The position numbers and the translations under genes are program-made. This document shows, piece by piece, positions 54,473-62,900 of a stretch of 64,000 nucleotides of DNA (positions within the stretch are counted from its first letter, which is position 1; each line of letters opens with the position of its first letter). Source of the stretch: Cryobacterium ruanii (GTDB lineage Bacteria; Actinomycetota; Actinomycetes; Actinomycetales; Microbacteriaceae); contig NZ_SOHK01000007.1 of assembly GCF_004404055.1 (NCBI RefSeq), positions 351,588 to 415,587 on the forward strand, in the 5' to 3' direction. Under the pieces are notes generated by a model. That model had not been told where the DNA came from, ran no database searches, and saw nothing but the letters and a program-made list of their open reading frames with translations.

Positions 54473-54638
54473 AAGAGAACCATTTCTTGTCGTGCGATCT
54501 GACCGGCTAGCCGGCCAGCGGGATGTTTCACGCCCATCGACGCTGGTCTACCGGAGAACGGATGCTGCACACCCTGTCGAAAGAGCCTACCTTGGGGTGC
54601 GCGCCCCGGTTGTGACACGGCAGACCCGATAGACACGC

Positions 54639-54836
54639 ATGGCACCCATCGACAGCGATGTCCGCAATTTCATCGAAACGGTCGCTAGCCCGACGCGGCG
54701 ACGTGACGCAGTCAAGCTCCTGCAGATCATGGCGCGGGTCACGGGAGAAGAACCGCGCATGTGGCGACCCTCGATCATCGGCTGCGGAGAATACCAGCAC
54801 CAAGACGCGAGCGGTGTGCCCGACGACTCCGATACG
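54639..54836 (+). pseudogene. 3'-truncated DUF1801 gene
   Basis: Starts as a DUF1801 protein (VRNFIETVASPTRRRDAVKL, then MARVTGEEPRMWRPSIIGCG) but after about 50 residues loses the family sequence and runs antisense into the nitronate monooxygenase gene. The rest of the domain (usually Y-x-x-x-x-G-R-E-G-D-W) is missing. Probably deleted when the neighbour was acquired or moved. Confidence 0.6.
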
Positions 54837-54841
54837 GCTCG

Positions 54842-55906
54842 TTACGAGACGACGGCGGCGTGCGTGTCGGCCCAGAGGGCATTGAGCACGGTCGCGACCG
54901 GCCCCGAGCGCGCTTCTCGGAAGCCCGTGCCAGCCCACAGGGCCAGCGCGTCTGCATCGCCGCGGCGGGCGGCATCCGCTCGCAGCCCCTTGGTGAGGTG
55001 ATGCACCTGCGGATACTCGTGGGGCACGCTGGCATCGTGGGCGGTGATGAAGGCGTTCCGCAGGCTGCGGGCCGGGCGGCCCGAGAAAGCCCGGGTGATA
55101 ACCGTCTCGGTGAAGCGGGGGTCGACGAGGGCGCCTTGGTGGGCCGGGTTCGCGCCCGACTCGTCGGTGCGCAGCAGGGCAGTGCCAAGCTGTACGGCGT
55201 CGGTTCCGGCGGCGAGTAAGGAGGCGATCTGTCCGCCAGAGTGGATTCCGCCCGCCGCGATCAGCGGAAGCGTCACCGTCTCGCGAATCGCGATCAACAA
55301 CTCACCCAGTGCCAGGGTGCCCGGCTCGCCCGTCGAGTTGAAGGTCGCGCGGTGCCCACCGGCTTCTGGCCCTTGCACGCAGAGCGCGTCCACGCCACGG
55401 TCGACCGCGGCCAATGCTTCGGGCACGGAGGTGACAGTGGCGATCAGGAACAACCCAGCGGCGTGCATACGCTGCACAGCGTCGTCCGAAGGCAGACCGA
55501 AGGTGAACGAGACCACCGGCACCCGGTGGTCGATGACGACGGCGACCTTCTCGACGAACCAGTCGTCGTCTGTTTCGTCGATCTCGCCGAACTCTGCGGC
55601 GGGGAACTCGCTGGCCAGCGTGCCGGCGTAGGTCTCGACTGCGGCGCGGTCGGTCAGGGCTGGCTGCGGAATAAACAGGTTGACGCCGAACGCGCGCTGG
55701 GTACGCCGCTGCACTTCGACGATCTGCTCGACCAAAGTTTGCGGAGACTTGTAACCGCCCGCCAAAAAACCCAGCCCTCCCGAATCACACACGGCTACCG
55801 CGAGGTTTGGCGTCGACGCACCGCCAGCCATCGGTGCCGCGATCATCGGAATGTCGAGGTCAGATAGGGAAAAGATAAGGACTCCTCGCGCCGATAATAC
55901 GGTCAT
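54842..55906 (-). CDS. Nitronate monooxygenase (354 aa)
   Basis: FMN TIM-barrel of the 2-nitropropane dioxygenase family: PMIAAPMAGGASTPNLAVAV near the start, GLGFLAGGY, VQGPEAGGHRA with the family His, and phosphate-binding LIAAGGIHSGGQIASLL with AVQLGTALL. Oxidises alkyl nitronates such as propionate 3-nitronate. The start is ATG 55906. A later GTG at 55882 (residue 9) is possible, before a typical N-terminus. Confidence 0.86.
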   Translation of the reverse strand: MTVLSARGVLIFSLSDLDIPMIAAPMAGGASTPNLAVAVCDSGGLGFLAGGYKSPQTLVEQIVEVQRRTQRAFGVNLFIPQPALTDRAAVETYAGTLASEFPAAEFGEIDETDDDWFVEKVAVVIDHRVPVVSFTFGLPSDDAVQRMHAAGLFLIATVTSVPEALAAVDRGVDALCVQGPEAGGHRATFNSTGEPGTLALGELLIAIRETVTLPLIAAGGIHSGGQIASLLAAGTDAVQLGTALLRTDESGANPAHQGALVDPRFTETVITRAFSGRPARSLRNAFITAHDASVPHEYPQVHHLTKGLRADAARRGDADALALWAGTGFREARSGPVATVLNALWADTHAAVVS

Positions 55907-56024
55907 CTAATCGTTGTAGTCACGCTCTAATGGAGTGATTCTGCCCATTTGTGCGGTGAATCCTCACGGGTACCTCGGCCAGGCCAACGCCCTGTGCCGC
56001 CCCGCAATCGGTCACCCCACCACC

Positions 56025-56440
56025 TTAGGCGCTCGTCTTCACCGTCGTCAGGTAGCCAGCCTGGGTGGCTGTCACTGTGACCGTCATTCGATCGGTTCGG
56101 TTCGCCCCGGTGAGCACATAAGCCGCACTTGTCGCTCCCGACACGGATATTGCGCCGCGGAACCACTAGGAAAGCCAGGGCCGCATCGGGAGTCCACGAG
56201 CCGGGCACCGCGACCAGCTGCTGACCGACTCGTGCCACACCGCTAGTGGTCGGAGTCGGACCGATCAATTTGCCCGGCCCGACCAGTAGAGGTGCAACGC
56301 TAGTTTTGCTGACCGTGGCGTTGCCGACTTTCGTACCGGTTACCGTGACCGTGATCGTTGCGCCCAGGTGCGCCGCAGTCAGCACGTACGCGGGTGTGGA
56401 CGCCGACGCGATCGGTGCAACGGTCGGGCCGAGGAAATGC
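56025..56440 (-). pseudogene. Remnant of an Ig-like repeat surface protein
   Basis: Two repeat pieces survive: TVTVTGTKVGNATVSKTSVA with GVARVGQQLVAVPGSWTPDA, and, in another frame at the end, TVTVTATQAGYLTTVKTSA before the TAA. These match the repeat of secreted actinobacterial proteins (TVTVTGTKAGYTTVSKTSA, then P-x-x-x-G-x-x-x-V-G-x-x-L-x-A-x-x-G-x-W). A frameshift near 56170 and loss of the N-terminus make it a pseudogene. Confidence 0.6.
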
Positions 56441-56656
56441 CGTAGAGGAATGACCCGGCGCCTACGAAACGTCGTTCGGCTCCCCGCACCCGATGTGCCC
56501 CTGTGGGACTACTTCGCCGCGACAAAGGCCCACCCCCGGGTCGAAACCTAGGCGCCGAACTATCAGGATCCCGGTCGTACCGACCCGGACTGCTCCGAGC
56601 TGCGCCGACGCCTTACAGAGTCGATGCTCCTCATCCCGGTCACGGACCTTGAACAA

Positions 56657-56688
56657 GAGCAGGGCCCCACCGAAGTGGGGCCCTGCTC
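56657..56688. terminator. Strong 14-bp terminator hairpin after yceI
   Basis: GAGCAGGGCCCCAC pairs perfectly with GTGGGGCCCTGCTC around a CGAA tetraloop. On the minus strand it is followed by TTGTTC, 26 nt after the yceI stop. Confidence 0.8.
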
Positions 56689-56714
56689 GTCAAGCCATGA
56701 AAGCGAACTGCGGG

Positions 56715-57275
56715 TTACGCGTTGAGCGCGGCCTGCAGTTCAAGGGTGATGGTGACCTTGTCGCCGAGCAGCATGCCGCCGGTTTCGAGGGCGGCGTTGT
56801 AGGTGAGGCCGAAGTCTTCGCGGTTGACCTCGGTCTTGGCCGTGGCACCGAACTTGTAGTTGCCGTAGGGGTCCTGGCCGAAGCCGCCGAATTCGAATTC
56901 GAAGGTGGCCGGCTTGGTGACGCCCTTGATGGTGATGTTGCCGTCGACGAGGTACTCGCCCTTGACTTCACGCGCACCGGTCGACGCGAAGTCGATTGTC
57001 GGGTAGGTCTCGGCGTCGAAGAAATCTCCGGTGCGAAGGTGACCGTCGCGGTTAGGCTCGTTGGTGTTGATCGAGACAACCTTGGCGGAGGCGGTGACAG
57101 ACGTCTCGAGCGGGTTTTCGCCGGTCACGAAGGTGGCGTCGAAGTCTTCAAAAGTGCCCTTGACCTTGCTGATGACGATGTGACGAATGCTGAAGCTCAC
57201 GGAACTGTGGGTCTTGTCGATGGTCCAGGTTCCGGCCTTGTAGCCCGGGATGCTCGTTGCGATGGTCTCGCTCAT
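56715..57275 (-). CDS. YceI-family protein (186 aa)
   Basis: A lipocalin-like YceI beta-barrel that binds isoprenoid-type lipids: GTWTIDKTHSSVSFSIRHIV, then VKGTFEDFDATF, HLRTGDFFDAETYPTIDFAS and VTKPATFEFEFGGFG. No signal peptide, as in the cytoplasmic actinobacterial members. ATG 57275, overlapping no gene, follows a GAGGAGTATTTCT leader. Physiological ligand unknown. Confidence 0.88.
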   Translation of the reverse strand: MSETIATSIPGYKAGTWTIDKTHSSVSFSIRHIVISKVKGTFEDFDATFVTGENPLETSVTASAKVVSINTNEPNRDGHLRTGDFFDAETYPTIDFASTGAREVKGEYLVDGNITIKGVTKPATFEFEFGGFGQDPYGNYKFGATAKTEVNREDFGLTYNAALETGGMLLGDKVTITLELQAALNA

Positions 57276-57469
57276 AGAAATACTCCTCAAGTGTGTGGGC
57301 CCAGGAATTGACGCCCTCGGATACATGCAAGCGCATAGAAGACCGTCGTATTCCCCAAAAACCCAATATTCATGTGCCCCTGTTCGGGCGTCGGGCCGCG
57401 GCCTAAACCCAGCCCAACCGAATAAGCTCAGATTGTCACGGAGTTCTGCATGTTCATTGGGAGGTAGCT

Positions 57470-58270
57470 GTGAGCGGATCCGGTTCGCGTGCACGCATGC
57501 AGGGGGTCGCGGGCGAGGGAATCCTCATCGCAGCCGGGGGTCGCGCTATCCTGCTTCAGCTGGCCAATCCGGCCATCGGACACGGCGTCGCCGACCACAG
57601 CCATTTCGCCGACAGGCCGCTCGACCGGCTGGACGGCACGCTCAGCTACGTCTACGCGACCGTGTTCGGGAACGCAGACCTGGCCGCCCGGATGGCCGCC
57701 CGCGTCAATCACGCACACGGTCCGGTGCATTCGGCCGGTACAACCCCCGAATACAACGCCTTCACCCCCGAACTGCAACTCTGGGTCGCCGCCACGCTCT
57801 ACGAATCGGCCACCCACCTGCACGGACTGCTCTACGGCCCGCTCGACGACGAAACGGCCGATGCGGTCTACCGCGAGTATTCCCGCCTGGGCACGTCGCT
57901 GCAGGTTCCGCCGGAACTCTGGCCGGCCGACCGCAGCGCCTTTCGCCATTATTGGGACGAACAGCTCGCCCTTCTTCGAACGGATGCCGCTACTCGCGCC
58001 GTAGCGCACGACCTGCTGCACTCACGGACCGCACCGCTCTGGTATCGCGCCGCCCTGCCCCTGGCCCGCCTGATGACCGCCGGCCTGCTACCCCCACACG
58101 TTCGGGTGCTGTTCGACCTCCCCTGGTCGACGCTGCGCCAGCGGCGCTTCAACCGGGTGATGAGCGCCATCCGTTTGATCTATCCGCGCCTGCCGCGCCT
58201 GATCCGACACTGGCCCAAGAATCATTACCTGCGCGCCCTGAACGCTGCTGCCCCCGCGCCGGTAGTGTGA
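57470..58270 (+). CDS. DUF2236 (MpaB-like oxygenase) protein (266 aa)
   Basis: Family marks: GEGILIAAGGRAILLQLANP, HGVADHSHFADRPLDRLDGT, then YNAFTPELQLWVAATLYESA (Trp and acidic residues of the haem/oxygenase-like fold) and YWDEQLALL. Related to the latex oxygenase/MpaB group. Substrate unknown. The GTG start follows GGGAGGTAGCT. The Lrp gene follows 7 nt later. Confidence 0.82.
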   Translation: MSGSGSRARMQGVAGEGILIAAGGRAILLQLANPAIGHGVADHSHFADRPLDRLDGTLSYVYATVFGNADLAARMAARVNHAHGPVHSAGTTPEYNAFTPELQLWVAATLYESATHLHGLLYGPLDDETADAVYREYSRLGTSLQVPPELWPADRSAFRHYWDEQLALLRTDAATRAVAHDLLHSRTAPLWYRAALPLARLMTAGLLPPHVRVLFDLPWSTLRQRRFNRVMSAIRLIYPRLPRLIRHWPKNHYLRALNAAAPAPVV

Positions 58271-58277
58271 GAGTCCA

Positions 58278-58766
58278 ATGATGCAGCCGCAGACTCCCCA
58301 TCCCGGGCTCGACAGCACGGACCGCCAGATCATCGCCGAGCTCAGCCGCGATGGGCGGCTCTCGATGCGCCAACTGGCCCTGCAGGTGCATATCTCCCGC
58401 ACCGCCGCCCATACCCGGGTGCAGAAACTGATCAGCCACGGCGTGATCACCGGCTTCGGCGCCCAGACCGACCATAAGGCTCTCGGGCTCAACGTGTCTG
58501 CGCTCGTCGTCGTGAAGATCGGCGATGTGGCCTGGGGCGAGATCGCCGCGCAGCTGGCCGAACTCCCCTTCGTCGAGAAGGCCCAGGCCGTCAGCGGTGA
58601 CATCGACATCATCCTCACGGTGAGCGCCCCCGACCACGAACAGCTCAGCCAGGCCATTCTGCGCGATATCCACACCATGCCCGGGGTAATCTCGACCCGC
58701 TCGCACCTCATTCTCGACGAGATCAGCGGGCACGCACCCGGCGCCACCCCGGACGCCTGGCACTGA
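58278..58766 (+). CDS. Lrp/AsnC-family regulator (162 aa)
   Basis: The HTH domain (DSTDRQIIAELSRDGRLSMR, then SRTAAHTRVQKLISHGVI) is followed by a RAM ligand-binding domain (VKIGDVAWGEIAAQL, with AVSGDIDIILTV). It sits just upstream of the branched-chain 2-oxoacid dehydrogenase genes, where a BkdR-type activator responding to branched-chain amino acids is usual. An inverted repeat in the gap could be its site. Confidence 0.85.
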   Translation: MMQPQTPHPGLDSTDRQIIAELSRDGRLSMRQLALQVHISRTAAHTRVQKLISHGVITGFGAQTDHKALGLNVSALVVVKIGDVAWGEIAAQLAELPFVEKAQAVSGDIDIILTVSAPDHEQLSQAILRDIHTMPGVISTRSHLILDEISGHAPGATPDAWH

Positions 58767-58787
58767 CAGGCCATTCAAACCGGCTGT

Positions 58788-58817
58788 TTGGCCGCCGTCT
58801 GGCAACGGATCGGCCAA
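58788..58817. promoter_or_regulatory. Inverted repeat before the bkd operon
   Basis: TTGGCCG and CGGCCAA are separated by 16 nt, about 60 nt upstream of the E1-alpha start and between it and the lrp-type gene. The spacing suits a dimeric regulator, but no function is shown. Confidence 0.35.
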
Positions 58818-58876
58818 TCGTTCACAACTGCGAAAAAGCGCGACGCGCGGCCTGAAAAGGGGCGCACCATTGCGTC

Positions 58877-60019
58877 ATGAGCCTCAATGTCGAGAGCACG
58901 CCGCTGACCGCCGTGCTGGCACCCCCACCCCTGCGTTTGATCGACGACACCGGTCACGCGGTTGCCGAAAGCGAGGGCGGCGGCTTCACCATGCCGGCCG
59001 TGGATACGCTCCTCGACCTCTACCGCCAGATGTTTCTAGCCCGCCGGTTCGACGTGCAGGTCACCGCCCTCACCCGGCAGGGCCGCCTTGCCACCTACCC
59101 CTCCGCCCTCGGCCAGGAAGCCTGCGAGATCGCCGCCGTCGCTGCGCTCTCCCCGCAGGATTGGCTGTTTCCGACCTACCGCGACAGCATCGCGTTGCTG
59201 ACCCGGGGCGTCGAGCCGAAGGATATCCTCGCCTCGTTCCGCGGCGACTGGCACAGCGGCTACGACTATCCCAAGCACCGCATCGCCCCGCAGGCCACGC
59301 CGCTCGCCACCCAGGCGCTTCACGCCGTGGGACTGGCCACAGCGTCGAAGCTTAAACGCGACGACACCGTGGCCCTCACTCTGCTCGGCGACGGCGCCAC
59401 GAGCGAGGGCGACGCCCACGAGGCGTTCAACTTCGCGGCGGTGTGGCAGGCTCCCGTGGTCTTCGTGGTGCAGAACAACCAGTTTGCGATCAGTGTTCCG
59501 CTCGACAAACAGATGGCCTGCCGCACGATCGCCGACAAGGCGATCGGTTACGGCATGCCCGGCTACTACGTCGACGGCAACGACGTCGCCGCCATGTACG
59601 CCGTCATCTCCGCAGCCATGGATCGCGCCCGCAGCGGCGGCGGCCCCACCCTGATCGAGGGGCTCACCTACCGCATCGAAGCCCACACCAACTCGGATGA
59701 CCCCACTCGCTACCGCAAGACCGCCGACGTCGACCTGTGGCGTAGCCGCGACCCCATCGAGCGCCTGGAGACGTATCTCGTGGCGCAGGGTGCCCTCTCC
59801 GACGAGATGCGCGCGTCCATCGCGGCTGCGGCCGAGAAACTCGCGGCGACCACCCGAGACTGCATGACCGAGCAGGCGGTCATCGATCCGCTCGAGCTGT
59901 TCGAGCACGTCTACGCCACCCCCCGAACCGCCCTGGCCGAGCAACGCGCCTTCCTGGCGGCCGAACTCGACGTCGACGCCGCGGCATCCGCTGGTGAGAG
60001 CGAAGGGAGCACCCGATGA
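58877..60019 (+). CDS. bkdA: Branched-chain 2-oxoacid dehydrogenase E1 alpha (380 aa)
   Basis: TPP-dependent decarboxylase subunit: LDLYRQMFLARRFDVQVTAL, YRDSIALLTRG, and the TPP motif GDGATSEGDAHEAFNFAAVW with VQNNQFAISV. The first enzyme of the complex that breaks down Leu, Ile and Val oxoacids. First gene of the operon; its stop overlaps the E1 beta start by 4 nt. Pyruvate-type E1 is an alternative, but the YRDSIA and GYDYPKHR region favours the branched-chain group. Confidence 0.87.
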   Translation: MSLNVESTPLTAVLAPPPLRLIDDTGHAVAESEGGGFTMPAVDTLLDLYRQMFLARRFDVQVTALTRQGRLATYPSALGQEACEIAAVAALSPQDWLFPTYRDSIALLTRGVEPKDILASFRGDWHSGYDYPKHRIAPQATPLATQALHAVGLATASKLKRDDTVALTLLGDGATSEGDAHEAFNFAAVWQAPVVFVVQNNQFAISVPLDKQMACRTIADKAIGYGMPGYYVDGNDVAAMYAVISAAMDRARSGGGPTLIEGLTYRIEAHTNSDDPTRYRKTADVDLWRSRDPIERLETYLVAQGALSDEMRASIAAAAEKLAATTRDCMTEQAVIDPLELFEHVYATPRTALAEQRAFLAAELDVDAAASAGESEGSTR

Positions 60020-61035
60020 CCCGGCAGCAGACCCACGCGACCGACATCGTCGTGCGCGCGCCAGAAAGCCTCACGATCGCCGCCGCGCTCAACGCGGCCA
60101 TCCGCGACGCGATGGTCGATGACCCGACCGTGGTTCTGTTCGGCGAAGACGTCGGACCGCTCGGCGGTGTGTTTCGCGTCACCGACGGGCTCTACGCCGA
60201 ATTCGGCGAAACCCGGGTGAGCGACTCGCCGCTGGCCGAGGCGGGCATTGTGGGTACCGCGATCGGCATGGCCATGTACGGCCTGCGCCCGGTGGTCGAG
60301 ATGCAGTTTGATGCGTTCAGTTACCCGGCATTCCAGCAGATCGTGTCCCATGTGGCGAAGATGCGCAACCGCACGCGCGGCAAGATCCCGCTGCCGATCG
60401 TCATTCGTATTCCCTACGCTGGCGACATCGGCGGGGTCGAACACCACTCCGATTCCTCCGAGGCCTACTGGACGGCGACGCCCGGACTGACCGTGGTAAG
60501 CCCGTCGAACCCGGCCGACGCCTATTCGATGCTGCGCGAGGCGATCGCGAGCGACGATCCGGTCATTTTCATGGAGCCCAAGAGCCGGTACTGGAGCAAG
60601 GCAGCCCTCACACTGCCGGTGCAGACCGAGCCACTCAATCGCGCTGTCGTGCTGCGGGACGGCACCGATGTCACGCTCATCGCCTACGGGCCGACCGTGA
60701 AGACCGCACTCTCCACGGCGGACCGGGCCACGGTCGAAGGACTCTCGATCGAGGTCGTCGACCTGCGTTCGCTCTCGCCGTTCGATGACGAGACGGTGGG
60801 GGCATCCGTTCGAAAGACCGGCCGGGCCGCGATCGTGCACGAGGCCGCCCAGTTCGGCGGCTACGGCGCCGAGGTCGCCGCCCGCCTCACCGAACGCAAC
60901 TTCTTCTACCTGGCCGCACCCATCCTCCGCATCACCGGCTTCGACATTCCGTACCCGTCGCCCAAACTCGAGGAGTACTTCCTGCCGACCCCCGACCGCA
61001 TTCTCACCGCGCTCGCCACCTGGGAGTGGTCCTGA
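60016..61035 (+). CDS. bkdB: Branched-chain 2-oxoacid dehydrogenase E1 beta (339 aa)
   Basis: Transketolase-like E1 beta: AALNAAIRDAMVDDPTVVLFGEDVG, LAEAGIVGTAIGMAMYGLRPVVE, then VEHHSDSSEAYWTATPGLTVV and the C-terminal IVHEAAQFGGYGAE. Pairs with E1 alpha to form the active site. Overlaps both neighbours (ATGA with bkdA; TGATG with the E2 gene), so all three are coupled in translation. Confidence 0.9.
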   Translation: MTRQQTHATDIVVRAPESLTIAAALNAAIRDAMVDDPTVVLFGEDVGPLGGVFRVTDGLYAEFGETRVSDSPLAEAGIVGTAIGMAMYGLRPVVEMQFDAFSYPAFQQIVSHVAKMRNRTRGKIPLPIVIRIPYAGDIGGVEHHSDSSEAYWTATPGLTVVSPSNPADAYSMLREAIASDDPVIFMEPKSRYWSKAALTLPVQTEPLNRAVVLRDGTDVTLIAYGPTVKTALSTADRATVEGLSIEVVDLRSLSPFDDETVGASVRKTGRAAIVHEAAQFGGYGAEVAARLTERNFFYLAAPILRITGFDIPYPSPKLEEYFLPTPDRILTALATWEWS

Positions 61036-62513
61036 TGAGCCACGAATTTCTGCTGCCGGACCTCGGTGAAGGCCTGACCGAGGCCGAGATCGTGGCATGG
61101 CTGGTCGCTCCCGGTGACACGATCGCCATCGACCAGGCCGTGGTCGAGGTCGAATCGGCCAAGTCCATCGTGGAGTTGCCCTCGCCGTACGGTGGGGTCG
61201 TGGCGAGCCTGTTCGGTGAGCCCGGCCAGGTCATCCACGCCGGGCAGGTTCTGTTGACAGTGACCGATGCCGGATCAGAGGTCGCGCCCGCCGCTACGGA
61301 CGTTCCGGTCGCCGCCGCGACCGCCGCCGCCCCGACTACCGCCGTCCCGACCGAAGGTTCCGGCGCCGTTCTCGTGGGCTACGGCACCACCGAGAGCACT
61401 CGACCGGAGCGCAAGGTGGCCGCCGGGCGGTTCGGCGGCGCGGGCGCTGGTGCTCCCGTCCAGCAAGCGGATGCGCCGGTTCGGCCAGCCTCTGTTCCAG
61501 TCAACCACCCCGCCGAGCCGGCGGCATCCGGTTCGAGGATCAGTCTCGACCCTGCCCGCCGCTCCCCCGTCGTGTCGCCGATCGTGCGTCGACTCGCGCG
61601 CGACAACGGCTTTGACGCGAGCACGCTGGTCGGCAGCGGCCTAAACGACCTGGTGCTGCGCAGCGACGTCGAGGGGCACATCCGTGCGCTGACCAGCTCA
61701 GCGCCAGTAGCCGCACCGCCGACCGCACCGCCGACCGCACTGCCGACCGCACTGCCGACCGCGACGACCGCCACGCCACCGGCCAGCACAGCGCCGGCTG
61801 CCAGGCAACCCGCCGACGTGAGCGCCGACATCCGCATTCCCATGACCGGGCTGCGCAAGGTCGTCTCCCAGCGGTTGATGACATCGCGGCGGGAGATTCC
61901 CGAGGCCACGATCTGGCTCGATGTCGACGCGACCGCGCTGTTCGCGGCCCGCGACCAGTTGTTGCGCACGACCGGCGAGCAGTTCGGCGTGACGGCCCTG
62001 ATCGCGCGCTTCGTGGTGGCCGGTTTGCGGCTGTACCCGGTGCTCAACTCCTCAGTTGATACCGCGAGCCAGGAGATTCTGCAGCACGGGGCCGTAAACC
62101 TCGGCATTGCCGCGCAAACCTCGCGCGGTCTGATGGTGCCCGTCATCCACGGCGCGCACACGATGAGCACTCGCCAATTGCGTGATGCCCTCGCGGCCCT
62201 GGTGGCGCAGTCCCCCGACGGAACGTTCGCGCCGAGCGTGCTCACCGGCGGAACCTTCACCCTGAACAACTTCGGATCGCTCGGCGTCGACGGTTCGGCA
62301 GCGATCATCAACCACCCGGAGGTAGCGATCCTCGGCATCGGACGCATGATCGAACGGCCCTGGGTGGTCGATCACGAACTCGCGGTGCGCACCGTCGTGG
62401 AGCTGTCGATGGTGTTTGATCACCGCGTCTGCGACGGCGGAACCGCCGCCGGGTTCCTCACCTATGTGGCCCGCTGCATTGAAAACCCGGTCACCCTCCT
62501 GGCCGACCTCTAA
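61035..62513 (+). CDS. bkdC: 2-oxoacid dehydrogenase E2, dihydrolipoyl acyltransferase (492 aa)
   Basis: One lipoyl domain with the lipoylated K43 (VESAKSIVELP), a Pro/Ala-rich linker containing tandem PTAPPTALPTALPTA-type repeats, a peripheral-subunit-binding domain (SPIVRRLARDNGFDASTLVGSG) and a catalytic domain with HRVCDGG near the end. Transfers the acyl group to CoA. No E3 gene follows in the operon. The ATG at 61035 shares one base with the E1 beta stop. Confidence 0.9.
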   Translation: MSHEFLLPDLGEGLTEAEIVAWLVAPGDTIAIDQAVVEVESAKSIVELPSPYGGVVASLFGEPGQVIHAGQVLLTVTDAGSEVAPAATDVPVAAATAAAPTTAVPTEGSGAVLVGYGTTESTRPERKVAAGRFGGAGAGAPVQQADAPVRPASVPVNHPAEPAASGSRISLDPARRSPVVSPIVRRLARDNGFDASTLVGSGLNDLVLRSDVEGHIRALTSSAPVAAPPTAPPTALPTALPTATTATPPASTAPAARQPADVSADIRIPMTGLRKVVSQRLMTSRREIPEATIWLDVDATALFAARDQLLRTTGEQFGVTALIARFVVAGLRLYPVLNSSVDTASQEILQHGAVNLGIAAQTSRGLMVPVIHGAHTMSTRQLRDALAALVAQSPDGTFAPSVLTGGTFTLNNFGSLGVDGSAAIINHPEVAILGIGRMIERPWVVDHELAVRTVVELSMVFDHRVCDGGTAAGFLTYVARCIENPVTLLADL

Positions 62514-62619
62514 GAGGCAGCGCAGAAAGCAAAACACCCTCGCCCTGGGCGGGATAGGAGGGTATTCAGCCCTCGCTGACATGGTTCGTGAAGATGATGG
62601 GACTGGTTGTGAGGTGCCG

Positions 62620-62775
62620 TCAGACGCCAGCGGCGGCGCCCGAGCCGACGCGCACACTGGTGTGGTCGCATCCGGAGCATTTGAGCAGGTAGACGGGAAG
62701 CGAGTTGCGCTCGGCGTGGGCCGGATTAGGGGTGAGTCGGGCTTGCGAACGGCAGAACGGGCAAGTGAGTGTCAT
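62620..62775 (-). CDS. Small zinc-ribbon protein (51 aa)
   Basis: Two CxxC knuckles, LTCPFCRSQ and LKCSGCDHT, form a clear zinc ribbon. The ATG follows GGAGATCCC. A gap-filling small gene of unknown function, on the strand opposite its neighbours. Confidence 0.55.
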   Translation of the reverse strand: MTLTCPFCRSQARLTPNPAHAERNSLPVYLLKCSGCDHTSVRVGSGAAAGV

Positions 62776-62900
62776 GGGATCTCCGAGCGTGCAATTGTCA
62801 GTGGCATATATGTAGAGTGCACCGCTGCCAGTCGGCGAAACAGGGCCAAAGGTCCTGTACTGCTGCAGGATGAAGGCACCCCGTGCGTTAGCGTGGTCGC

